From Agathobacter sp. (GTDB lineage Bacteria > Bacillota > Clostridia > Lachnospirales > Lachnospiraceae), in NCBI GenBank assembly GCA_022775045.1, contig JALFLB010000002.1, forward strand, positions 1 to 64,000: a DNA stretch of 64,000 nt. The letters run 5' to 3'. Shown here one piece after another: positions 7,491 to 14,547 of this stretch. Below the pieces are notes generated by a model. It was not told the DNA's origin. It saw nothing but the letters and a program-made list of their open reading frames with translations, and did not search any database. Within the stretch, counting starts at the first letter, position 1; every line of letters begins with the position of its first letter. The position numbers and the translations under genes are program-made.

Positions 7491-8018
7491 CTACATAGAA
7501 AATCCAGGGATATCAAATGATTCCATGAGATTCTGAATATCACCAGAAATATCAACTCCACTTGGGGTCGCAAGAAAAATGTAATTAGAGATTTTCTGCA
7601 AATTACCATGCATAGCAAATGTTGCTCCGGATGTGAAATCAATAATCCGCTGTGCAATATCAACGCTTAACCCTTCCATATTGATTACTACCGTTCTACC
7701 ATTCAACAATGTCTCGGTAATCTCAATCTCATCTTCGATTGAATTTGGTTTAATCACACATACTTCCATACCCTGCTGTCCCTGCCTTTTATTCCTGGAA
7801 ATTGGAGTAATTTTATTATTTTGCGTCTTTTGACGCTTCTCGTTGACATCAAAGCCTTCTGCCCGTTGCTGTTCTTCCTTGCGTTCCTTTCGCGAAGGTT
7901 TCTTTTCCTTCACATCTTCCTGATAATCTTCTTCATCAAATTCATATTCATCATTATCGAATTCATAATCATCATCATTCAGACGCATAATATCTAAAAA
8001 TTTATCAATAACACTCAT
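7491..8018 (-). CDS. sepF: Cell division protein SepF
   Basis: SepF binds and bundles FtsZ and anchors it to the membrane. The N-terminus MSVIDKFLDIMRLN forms the amphipathic membrane helix, followed by a very acidic linker (residues 15-40) and a basic Q/K-rich stretch. The C-terminal SepF domain (about 85-165) has the conserved VINMEGL and AQRIIDFTSGATFAM segments. The 175 residues are slightly longer than B. subtilis SepF (about 150). GGTGG lies upstream of the ATG. Neighbours yggS (ylmE) and ylmH match the ylm cluster of Firmicutes. Confidence 0.93.
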   Translation of the reverse strand: MSVIDKFLDIMRLNDDDYEFDNDEYEFDEEDYQEDVKEKKPSRKERKEEQQRAEGFDVNEKRQKTQNNKITPISRNKRQGQQGMEVCVIKPNSIEDEIEITETLLNGRTVVINMEGLSVDIAQRIIDFTSGATFAMHGNLQKISNYIFLATPSGVDISGDIQNLMESFDIPGFSM

Positions 8019-8033
8019 TTTATTAATACCACC

Positions 8034-8735
8034 TTATTTGTTATAATTTCGTTCTCCAAAGATGCCGGTTCCAACACGAACCATGGTCGCACCCTCTTCA
8101 ATTGCCACCATATAATCTCCGGTCATACCCATAGACAGGATATCCATATGTACATTATCTATGTTTTGTTCTTTGATGTCAACAGATAATTGATGGATCT
8201 CCCGGAAGAAAAGACGATTGTCTTCCGCATTCTCTACAAAAGGTGCAATCGTCATAAGACCTTCAATTTGCAAATGCTCAAGCTGCGCTATCTGTCTTAC
8301 CAATGCAATTGCCTCCTCTTTATGGATTCCGAATTTACTGTCCTCTTCTGCGATATTCACTTCGATCAAAACCGATACCTTTACATTCTTTTTTGCTGCC
8401 TGCTTTTCAATTTCCTGGGCAAGACGCAGACTGTCAACCGAATGGATCAGGGCTGTTTTACCGACAATATACTTTACTTTATTAGTTTGCAGATGTCCGA
8501 TCATATGCCAGCGAATATCCTGCGGCAAGACATCTATCTTATCACACATCTCCTGAACTTTATTTTCACCAAACTCTCTGATTCCCTGATCATATACCGT
8601 CCGAAGCATATCAACCGGTTTGGTTTTGCTGACAGCAATGAGAGTTACTTCTTTGCGATCCCTTCCTGCTTTTGCACAGGCTGCGCAGATATTTTCTTCA
8701 ACCTTTTTCAAATTGTTACACAACATTGTTTCCAT
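8034..8735 (-). CDS. yggS: YggS-family PLP homeostasis protein
   Basis: A PLP-binding TIM-barrel protein without known catalytic activity that keeps free pyridoxal phosphate and amino acid pools balanced. The Schiff-base lysine lies in IAVSKTKPVD (residues 33-42); GENKVQEM, WHMIGHLQTNKV, SVDSLRLA and the final LSMGMTGDYMVAIEEGATMVRVGTGIFG region all match the family. The length is 233 residues. It is the B. subtilis ylmE equivalent, directly upstream of sepF in the same operon. Confidence 0.92.
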   Translation of the reverse strand: METMLCNNLKKVEENICAACAKAGRDRKEVTLIAVSKTKPVDMLRTVYDQGIREFGENKVQEMCDKIDVLPQDIRWHMIGHLQTNKVKYIVGKTALIHSVDSLRLAQEIEKQAAKKNVKVSVLIEVNIAEEDSKFGIHKEEAIALVRQIAQLEHLQIEGLMTIAPFVENAEDNRLFFREIHQLSVDIKEQNIDNVHMDILSMGMTGDYMVAIEEGATMVRVGTGIFGERNYNK

Positions 8736-8757
8736 GATATCTATTCACTCCTAACTT

Positions 8758-10149
8758 TTATTTTACAACCAACTGATTTTCCTTGACCTTACTTCCATCA
8801 AGTGCAATATGATCATACAATGCAACACCATATGCCGTCTTTGTCTCAATAATCGCATAATTTTCATTCTGTGACAAAATGTTAATTTGCTTAAAGACAG
8901 CATATCCTTTATTAATATTATAAACACCTGTCAGCTTGTCTACATCCGCTCCCACCGTATAAGTTTTGGAAGAATCACTCTTGATAATCACATCTCCTGC
9001 CGTAACAACTTCGTCATCGATATAATAGGCATCCTTACTCTCATAATAAACAGTTGGCTGTATAAGATTGACCGACTTTTTGTCTCCTGCTTTTGCCTCT
9101 ATGAGAAGCCCCGGATCTGAGGAATCTCCGCCTGTCGTAAAAAATTCTTTGGGAATGGTATAAAATTCCTTACTTGTAATTGCAGAGTTCGGAATCTTTA
9201 ATCCGGTTTTTTCGGATACCACCAATTCCACATCGACAAACCTGTCATTAACATAACGAATCATTGCAGTCTTGAGGGAAAGATTCAGATAAAATTCCTC
9301 TCCTTTTTTTAGCAGAGAATAAGGAACAGTAAGTGAATAGTCATCTTTACAAAAGCGTATTTTTACATACTCACCGTCACTGAACTGCTTTGCTATATCG
9401 CTGGTAACCGGAATGAGAATATTCCATGCTTCACTATTGATTCTCTTATAAGCAGGATCCTTTGCTGAAACCTGTGTCTTATCATCTAATATCGTTTTAC
9501 TATACTCGGTCATATTGAACTGTTCCGGTGTAAAATGATCCAATGTCACATTCTCATATCCATCCGTATAATAGACAACGATACCCGGTTTTTCTGATTT
9601 CTTTTTATAAAAAGTATTATTTGCCTCTGCAGAATCAACCACATCAGACAGACTTTTCAGCGCATTAACCCCCAATGTCTGTGCAAGCTGGGAATCCAAT
9701 TCCTTTTTAAAAGAGTACACTGACGAAAATACATTTGAATCATAGGAGTTGCGAAATAAATCAATCTCATTGGAGATTTCTGAAAGATCCTGCGTATTCA
9801 AGCTTGCCCCATCGGTTGTTGCAGTGGTAATTTTTTGAGAAAGCTCTCCCTTGGTATCAATAGAATAGACAATATCATTGACAGATGCTTTTGTACCACT
9901 CCTCAGATAGTAGTTGATATAACCGCTCTGACCGGCATAGACAACTGTCTCATCCCGAATGATCAGCCCATGATATACATGATTGGTCGCAATTGTTCCC
10001 TGTCCTACTTCATATTCTGCAATCGGATTGGAAGTAAGATAGGAAAAAATATGAAATACAACATATACGATAATAATTAGAAAAATGACCACTCCAATAT
10101 TCAAATTATGCGAGCGATTCATTTTTACAACATTCTGTTTGTTCGTCAA
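8758..10149 (-). CDS. HlyD-like membrane-anchored protein
   Basis: A 463-residue protein with one N-terminal membrane segment (about 18-38) and a large extracellular part. After the membrane anchor, the segment with ETVVYAGQSGYINYYLRSGTKAS resembles the lipoyl/biotinyl-like hairpin start of HlyD membrane-fusion proteins. The distal part is beta-rich. No ABC exporter or outer membrane is expected beside it, so its partner is unknown. The start is TTG at 10149, with GAGGTG eight bases upstream. It probably leads the operon into yggS-sepF, suggesting an envelope role. The family call is moderate and the function unknown. Confidence 0.6.
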   Translation of the reverse strand: MTNKQNVVKMNRSHNLNIGVVIFLIIIVYVVFHIFSYLTSNPIAEYEVGQGTIATNHVYHGLIIRDETVVYAGQSGYINYYLRSGTKASVNDIVYSIDTKGELSQKITTATTDGASLNTQDLSEISNEIDLFRNSYDSNVFSSVYSFKKELDSQLAQTLGVNALKSLSDVVDSAEANNTFYKKKSEKPGIVVYYTDGYENVTLDHFTPEQFNMTEYSKTILDDKTQVSAKDPAYKRINSEAWNILIPVTSDIAKQFSDGEYVKIRFCKDDYSLTVPYSLLKKGEEFYLNLSLKTAMIRYVNDRFVDVELVVSEKTGLKIPNSAITSKEFYTIPKEFFTTGGDSSDPGLLIEAKAGDKKSVNLIQPTVYYESKDAYYIDDEVVTAGDVIIKSDSSKTYTVGADVDKLTGVYNINKGYAVFKQINILSQNENYAIIETKTAYGVALYDHIALDGSKVKENQLVVK

Positions 10150-10257
10150 AAGAATTTCACCTCATTCATTAATATCTCTATCTTACCATTTCTGATGTAT
10201 ATTTTCTATATTTTACGGAAAAATAAGTAGAGAATATAAAAATGGAGGTAATATAAT

Positions 10258-10464
10258 ATGAGATGGCTTGATAATTGCCTGCTTACGTTGGCAATCATTG
10301 GATGTATTGTCTGGGGACTGATTGGATTTTTCCAATTCAATCTGGTTTCTTTTATCTTTGGAGAGGGAAGCTGGCTGACACGAATCATTTATGCACTCGT
10401 TGGTTTAAGTGGTTTATACATTATCAGCTTCTACGGAAGAATCCGTTCTTCTCTGGAAGATTAA
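10258..10464 (+). CDS. DUF378 small membrane protein (YuzA-like)
   Basis: A 68-residue protein with two membrane helices (about 6-28 and 40-60) joined by a short loop. The sequence LAIIGCIVWGLIGFFQFNLV and the second-helix pattern RIIYALVGLSGLY are characteristic of DUF378. Function unknown. It is transcribed alone, divergent from the HlyD-like gene, with TGGAGGT eight bases before the ATG, and ends at a hairpin shared with the convergent gene. Confidence 0.85.
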   Translation: MRWLDNCLLTLAIIGCIVWGLIGFFQFNLVSFIFGEGSWLTRIIYALVGLSGLYIISFYGRIRSSLED

Positions 10465-10471
10465 AAATAAA

Positions 10472-10492
10472 GAGGGTTGCTTTGCAACCCTC
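10472..10492 (-). terminator. Rho-independent terminator
   Basis: GAGGGTTGC / GCAACCCTC, a perfect 9-pair stem with a 3-base loop. On the minus strand it is followed by TTTATTTTTAAT, so it best serves the gene at 10511-10933. It may weakly serve the DUF378 gene on the plus strand. Confidence 0.8.
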
Positions 10493-10510
10493 AAAACTTC
10501 AAATATCTCA

Positions 10511-10933
10511 TTATAAAGAAACAATCACTTTGGCTTTTGCACATTCCGGTAAATCAGCCTTATTCTTGGATACACTTAAAATAAAACGAACCTTATACTT
10601 TTCACTGATCACATCCAGCTTTTCGATTGATTTTAAAATATCAGCATCCGACTCAATTGACGCAATGGTAAGAAAACTATCGAGATACATCTCCTCTAAA
10701 TCATGATCCTGGGAAACAATTCCACAAATAAATCCCAAAAATTCATCACAGTTTGTAACCGGATAATCAATTACATTAATCAGACGAACCTTATTATTTA
10801 GCTCATACATATGCTTTTGACTCTTATCCAGATAAACAACATTTCCCGCAGCTGTTGCAATGGAATTGTTTACCTTATTCAAAAGCTCCTTTGTCTTTCC
10901 TTTTCCCTTTTCACCGCATATGATCTCGATCAT
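10511..10933 (-). CDS. Small P-loop protein of unknown function
   Basis: A 140-residue cytoplasmic protein beginning MIEIICGEKGKGKTKELLNK, a good Walker A (GEKGKGKT), followed by a beta-strand VVYLDKSQ and the late strand VRFILSVSKN. It is too short for a full known ATPase class. AGGAGG precedes the ATG by 7 bases, and it has its own promoter (10994-11022) and terminator (10472-10492), so it forms a single-gene unit. Similar proteins are sometimes labelled PilT-like, but no pilus genes are nearby. Function unknown. Confidence 0.7.
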   Translation of the reverse strand: MIEIICGEKGKGKTKELLNKVNNSIATAAGNVVYLDKSQKHMYELNNKVRLINVIDYPVTNCDEFLGFICGIVSQDHDLEEMYLDSFLTIASIESDADILKSIEKLDVISEKYKVRFILSVSKNKADLPECAKAKVIVSL

Positions 10934-10993
10934 GGCATTTCCTCCTGCAATTGAATTGTAAAATTATATAAAAAACAATTATTTCTTGATACA

Positions 10994-11022
10994 ATTATAG
11001 TATATATGCACATAAAATACAA
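10994..11022 (-). promoter_or_regulatory. Promoter of the small P-loop gene
   Basis: Minus-strand TTGTAT (11017-11022), 17 bases, TATAAT (10994-10999), starting right after the dac stop codon. Confidence 0.65.
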
Positions 11023-11025
11023 TCA

Positions 11026-11994
11026 CTAATTCGCAAAGCTCGATAAAATTTGATTCATCAGCAGATACAAATCGGAACGCCCATCCGCTTTGAATACAAT
11101 GCTGATAATATCTTCCCCTTTTTTATTGGTTGCATATGTCACAAGACAATATCCTGCCGCATTGGTAGTACCGGTTTTTCCTCCAACAACCGTAATTCCA
11201 TCCGGAGCTTTCACCTCACCATTTAAATACTTATTTGTATTTTTCCATGTTTTTGTTACCGAATTTCCAGTAGCATCCTGATAGGATGCATCATAACTTT
11301 CAGTACTGATGATGGTAACAAAATCCTGCAGCTTAATTGCCTCCTGAAAGATCAGATACATATCATAAATGGTTGTATAGTGTTCTTCATCCGGTAGCCC
11401 ATTGGCATTGACAAAATGGCTGTTGGTCGCACCAAGTGCCACAGCTTCCTGATTCATCACTTTGGCAAATTCCTCCACAGAACCAGAATAGTATTCTGCC
11501 AAAACATTTGCCGCATCATTCCCACTCACCAGCATTAATCCATACAAAAGATCCCGCACGGTCAGTACATCTCCCTGTGAAAGTGCGCAAACAGAAGATC
11601 CACCCATATTGGCGACCGCTTCCGGGCTTACAATCACAGTATCATCCAAATTTCCATACCGGATAATGATATATGCCGTAAGTACCTTGGTTGTACTTGC
11701 CGGATATAGCTTTCCAAATATATTCTGACTATAAGTAACCTCTTGGGTGCTCAAATTAAAAACACCCGCCCCCTCGGCAAGCTTTGAATCAACCTGATCT
11801 GTTCCAAAATCCATATTATCTGTTACGCACAGATTCTGGGCAAACATCTTTCCGGTCTCATTACTTCCAGAATCATATAGAGAATAGGGGTGATCAAGGA
11901 CTGTTTTTGAAGTCCCGCAGCCGCTCACAAAAAGAGCTGCTATGCATAAAAAACATAGCAGTGTAGTTCGGTAGTGCTTATTTATACATTTCAC
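11026..11994 (-). CDS. D-alanyl-D-alanine carboxypeptidase lipoprotein (DacF-like)
   Basis: Trims the terminal D-Ala from peptidoglycan peptides outside the cell. The signal peptide has a lipobox (LFVSGC, Cys 26), so it is a lipoprotein, unlike DacF and DacA, which use a C-terminal membrane helix. The penicillin-binding motifs are all present: STTK (in PASTTKVLTA), SGN (SGNDAAN) and KTG (GGKTGTT). The 322 residues cover the transpeptidase-fold domain with little or no C-terminal beta domain. The start is GTG at 11994, overlapping mgsA by 17 bases, with GAGGAG upstream. It is last in the cell-shape operon. Confidence 0.88.
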   Translation of the reverse strand: MKCINKHYRTTLLCFLCIAALFVSGCGTSKTVLDHPYSLYDSGSNETGKMFAQNLCVTDNMDFGTDQVDSKLAEGAGVFNLSTQEVTYSQNIFGKLYPASTTKVLTAYIIIRYGNLDDTVIVSPEAVANMGGSSVCALSQGDVLTVRDLLYGLMLVSGNDAANVLAEYYSGSVEEFAKVMNQEAVALGATNSHFVNANGLPDEEHYTTIYDMYLIFQEAIKLQDFVTIISTESYDASYQDATGNSVTKTWKNTNKYLNGEVKAPDGITVVGGKTGTTNAAGYCLVTYATNKKGEDIISIVFKADGRSDLYLLMNQILSSFAN

Positions 11995-12373
11995 GCCAAT
12001 CCAAATCTCCTCTGTCTAAAGATTTAATCAACAACTCCGCAGTTGCTAAATTCGTAGCAAGCGGAATATTATGTTCATCGCAAAGTCTTACAATACTGTT
12101 GACATCCGGCTCATGCGACTTTGGTTTAAGCGGATCACGAAGAAAAATCACAAGATCGATCTCATTATGCTCAATCTGCGCTCCAAGCTGCTGGGAACCT
12201 CCAAGATGTCCGGCAAGATATTTATGAATCTGAAGATTTGCTACTTCTTCAATCAATCTACCGGTTGTCCCGGTTGCAAATAACTCATTCTTTGCCAAAA
12301 TTCCCCGATATGCAATACAGAAATTCTGCATCAATTTCTTTTTTGAATCATGTGCCACTAATCCGATATTCAT
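11978..12373 (-). CDS. mgsA: Methylglyoxal synthase
   Basis: Converts dihydroxyacetone phosphate to methylglyoxal and phosphate, a bypass that relieves sugar-phosphate stress. The 131-residue MGS-like domain shows the phosphate loop GTTGRL, the catalytic aspartate in FLRDPL, the histidine in KSHEPDV and the ATN near the end. It lies between rodA and the carboxypeptidase, a placement with no obvious metabolic link. GGGGG lies 7 bases before the ATG. Confidence 0.93.
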   Translation of the reverse strand: MNIGLVAHDSKKKLMQNFCIAYRGILAKNELFATGTTGRLIEEVANLQIHKYLAGHLGGSQQLGAQIEHNEIDLVIFLRDPLKPKSHEPDVNSIVRLCDEHNIPLATNLATAELLIKSLDRGDLDWREMYK

Positions 12374-12384
12374 TCATATACCCC

Positions 12385-13500
12385 CTAATATTTTTTCGGC
12401 TGTAATCCAACGTTCAATACAAACCCCATCCCAATATACAACGATAACAAAGAAGTCAGTCCATAACTGACAAATGGTAACGGAATACCTGTATTTGGCA
12501 TCAGACCTGTCGCCACGAAGATATTAAACACACTTTGAAATCCAACCAGCGCTGCCATGCCAATGCAAATCAGTCTTCCCTGTAAATCCTTTGCCTTTCT
12601 TCCAATGAGAATACACTCAATAATGATAAAAAGGAGAAGAAGAACGATAACCAGCAGACCGACAAATCCAAGCTCCTCTCCTGCCACAGCAAAGATAAAA
12701 TCTGTCTGTGGCTCAACAATATAGTTGGCATTCTTCATGGATGTTGCAACAGAATTATTCAATCCCTTCCCCCACAACTGTCCGGAACCAATTGCCATAA
12801 TGGAGTTCTGCTGCTGAGCTGCAATATCTGACCAGCGCGGGTCCTTCGGATACAGCCAAGACATAATTCTACCATAACGATAATCTCCGTCACCGGAAAG
12901 AGCTTTCCGCAGAATCATACTGATTCCAATGATTCCAACAGGAATACAGATTCCAAGTACCGTTAGTACTATTTTATAACTTAATCCGGCAATAAACAAG
13001 AGGCTAACGAAAATTAATGCAATTGCAATTGTGGTTGAAGTATCCGGTTGCTTATAGATCAGTGCCAACGGAATACCCACAAGAACAAATGACATGCCCA
13101 ATGTTTTTACCGTATTGAGGTTTTCTTGATATTTTGTAAAAAAATATGCAAAAAAAAGAATAATTACAATCTTCGCCAGCTCAGACGGCTGAAAACGGAA
13201 TCCCGGAAGCTGTATCCACCGTTGTGCCCCATGGCTGTCATCTCCGATTCCTGGAATCATAACCATCACAAGCAAACCAACAATGCCTACATAATATACC
13301 CATGTAAACCTGAGAATAAAGGAATAATCCATGATGGAGATCACAAGCATGATAATCACTCCTAAAATAAATCCCATAATCTGTGTCTTTTGCACAGATT
13401 TCTTTGCACTTCCGATTAGCAGAATTCCAATAATATTCAGTGCAATAATACTTATGATCAATTGAAAATGGTAATTTCTAAGTTTGTATTGTTTTAACAT
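12385..13500 (-). CDS. rodA: RodA-type peptidoglycan glycosyltransferase (SEDS)
   Basis: Polymerises lipid II into glycan strands with PBP2 in the elongation machinery. The 371-residue protein has about ten membrane helices and SEDS landmarks: HGAQRWI, PSELAKI, QPDTSTT, a large loop around DPRWSDIAAQQQ, GELGFVG (as EELGFVG) and GIPLPFVSYGLTSL. Assignment to RodA rather than FtsW/SpoVE follows from the cluster with mreBCD and pbp2. It is 2 bases after minE, so it is co-transcribed. Confidence 0.9.
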   Translation of the reverse strand: MLKQYKLRNYHFQLIISIIALNIIGILLIGSAKKSVQKTQIMGFILGVIIMLVISIMDYSFILRFTWVYYVGIVGLLVMVMIPGIGDDSHGAQRWIQLPGFRFQPSELAKIVIILFFAYFFTKYQENLNTVKTLGMSFVLVGIPLALIYKQPDTSTTIAIALIFVSLLFIAGLSYKIVLTVLGICIPVGIIGISMILRKALSGDGDYRYGRIMSWLYPKDPRWSDIAAQQQNSIMAIGSGQLWGKGLNNSVATSMKNANYIVEPQTDFIFAVAGEELGFVGLLVIVLLLLFIIIECILIGRKAKDLQGRLICIGMAALVGFQSVFNIFVATGLMPNTGIPLPFVSYGLTSLLSLYIGMGFVLNVGLQPKKY

Positions 13501-13501
13501 C

Positions 13502-13705
13502 TTATGCTCTTTTCCTGTTTTGCTTCAAAATCACTCTTATCTCATAGTTTTCCGGAGCAATCTCATAATATCTGGATATGATATCAGAGATTTCCTTTTT
13601 CATACGTCGCATTAAAAGAGGAGAATGTTCCGTGGGTTCCTCTTCTATCATAAGCTTTAACCGTTCCTTCGCAATCTGATCGGTTCCTCCTGCATTATGC
13701 CTCAT
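13502..13705 (-). CDS. minE: MinE topological specificity factor, short N-terminus
   Basis: Drives MinD off the membrane to set the division site. The contact helix/strand region (IAKERLKLMIEE) and the topological domain (MKKEISDIISRYYEIAPENY, then IRVILKQ) are clear. The ATG at 13705 gives 67 residues; an in-frame GTG at 13720 would add five. Either way the first residues (MRHNAGGTDQ) lack the amphipathic, basic-hydrophobic membrane-binding stretch of E. coli MinE. It overlaps the minD end by 11 bases. The family is certain; the truncated N-terminus is worth noting. Confidence 0.88.
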   Translation of the reverse strand: MRHNAGGTDQIAKERLKLMIEEEPTEHSPLLMRRMKKEISDIISRYYEIAPENYEIRVILKQNRKRA

Positions 13706-14504
13706 AGCCACATCCCTCACTTTTCAGAAAAATGTGTCCCTGTTTTTGGCAGGGATCCTCCACATTCAGATCCACAGGAATCACACGGGGACTGTCAATG
13801 AGACGTGCTGCATTCATAAATGCTCTGGCAGATTTCGTCCTAAATGCCAGAACCGGGACTCCCTGATTCTGACTTACAATTACTTTGTCATCCACAGGAA
13901 TCACACCAACACTCGGAACTCCGAGAATCTCTTCAATGTCTTTTTGTGAAAGCATTTCATGCTTTTTCACCATACGAGGATTATAGGAGTTGATCAGCAG
14001 TTCTGTCTGAGACAGACGCATACTTTCCAACAGATATAGGACTCTGCCAGCATCCCGAACTGCTGATATATGCGGTGTTGTCACGACAATGGCACGATCC
14101 GCCGCAGATACCGCAAAATGAAATCCATCGTCAATCCCTGCCGGACAATCAATCAGACAATAATCAAATTCCTGCTTCAGATGCGAAATCAAAGTAAAAA
14201 GCTTTGTCTCATAATCACGAATCCTTTTACAATGCAGCGCTGCTGGAATCATATAGAGATTCGGGTATCGCTTGTCCCGAATCAAAGCCTGCTTTAATCG
14301 ACAATTATTTGCCAGAAGATCGATCAGATTATACTGAATCAAATCCTCCATGCCCATTACAACATCCAAATTTCGAAGTCCCATGTCTGTATCCAGCATG
14401 ATAACTTTTTTATCTAACCGTGAAAGTCCTGCTCCGATGTTTGCAATTGTTGTTGTCTTGCCAACACCGCCTTTTCCTGAAGTGAAAACAATCGCTTCAC
14501 CCAT
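13695..14504 (-). CDS. minD: Septum site-determining ATPase MinD, no visible C-terminal membrane helix
   Basis: ParA-like ATPase that positions division inhibitors. The deviant Walker A is KGGVGKTTT, followed by MLDTDMGLRNLDVVMG and the Walker B region YCLIDCPAGIDDGF. It is 269 residues with GGAGG upstream. The C-terminus ends QKQGHIFLKSEGCGYEA, with no amphipathic FxKRLF-type helix as in E. coli and B. subtilis MinD; the other two frames over this region do not encode one before stopping, which argues against a simple frameshift. No minC was recognised in the window. Confidence 0.92.
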   Translation of the reverse strand: MGEAIVFTSGKGGVGKTTTIANIGAGLSRLDKKVIMLDTDMGLRNLDVVMGMEDLIQYNLIDLLANNCRLKQALIRDKRYPNLYMIPAALHCKRIRDYETKLFTLISHLKQEFDYCLIDCPAGIDDGFHFAVSAADRAIVVTTPHISAVRDAGRVLYLLESMRLSQTELLINSYNPRMVKKHEMLSQKDIEEILGVPSVGVIPVDDKVIVSQNQGVPVLAFRTKSARAFMNAARLIDSPRVIPVDLNVEDPCQKQGHIFLKSEGCGYEA

Positions 14505-14547
14505 GAAACAAACCTCCTGTTAGTGTTAATAATATAAATCTATGTGA

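Noticed and set aside
8190-8786. 198-codon plus-strand frame
   Set aside because: Antisense shadow of yggS, which is full length with all family motifs.
10511-10933. PilT-like twitching motility ATPase
   Set aside because: Only a Walker A motif is shared; too short and no pilus genes nearby.
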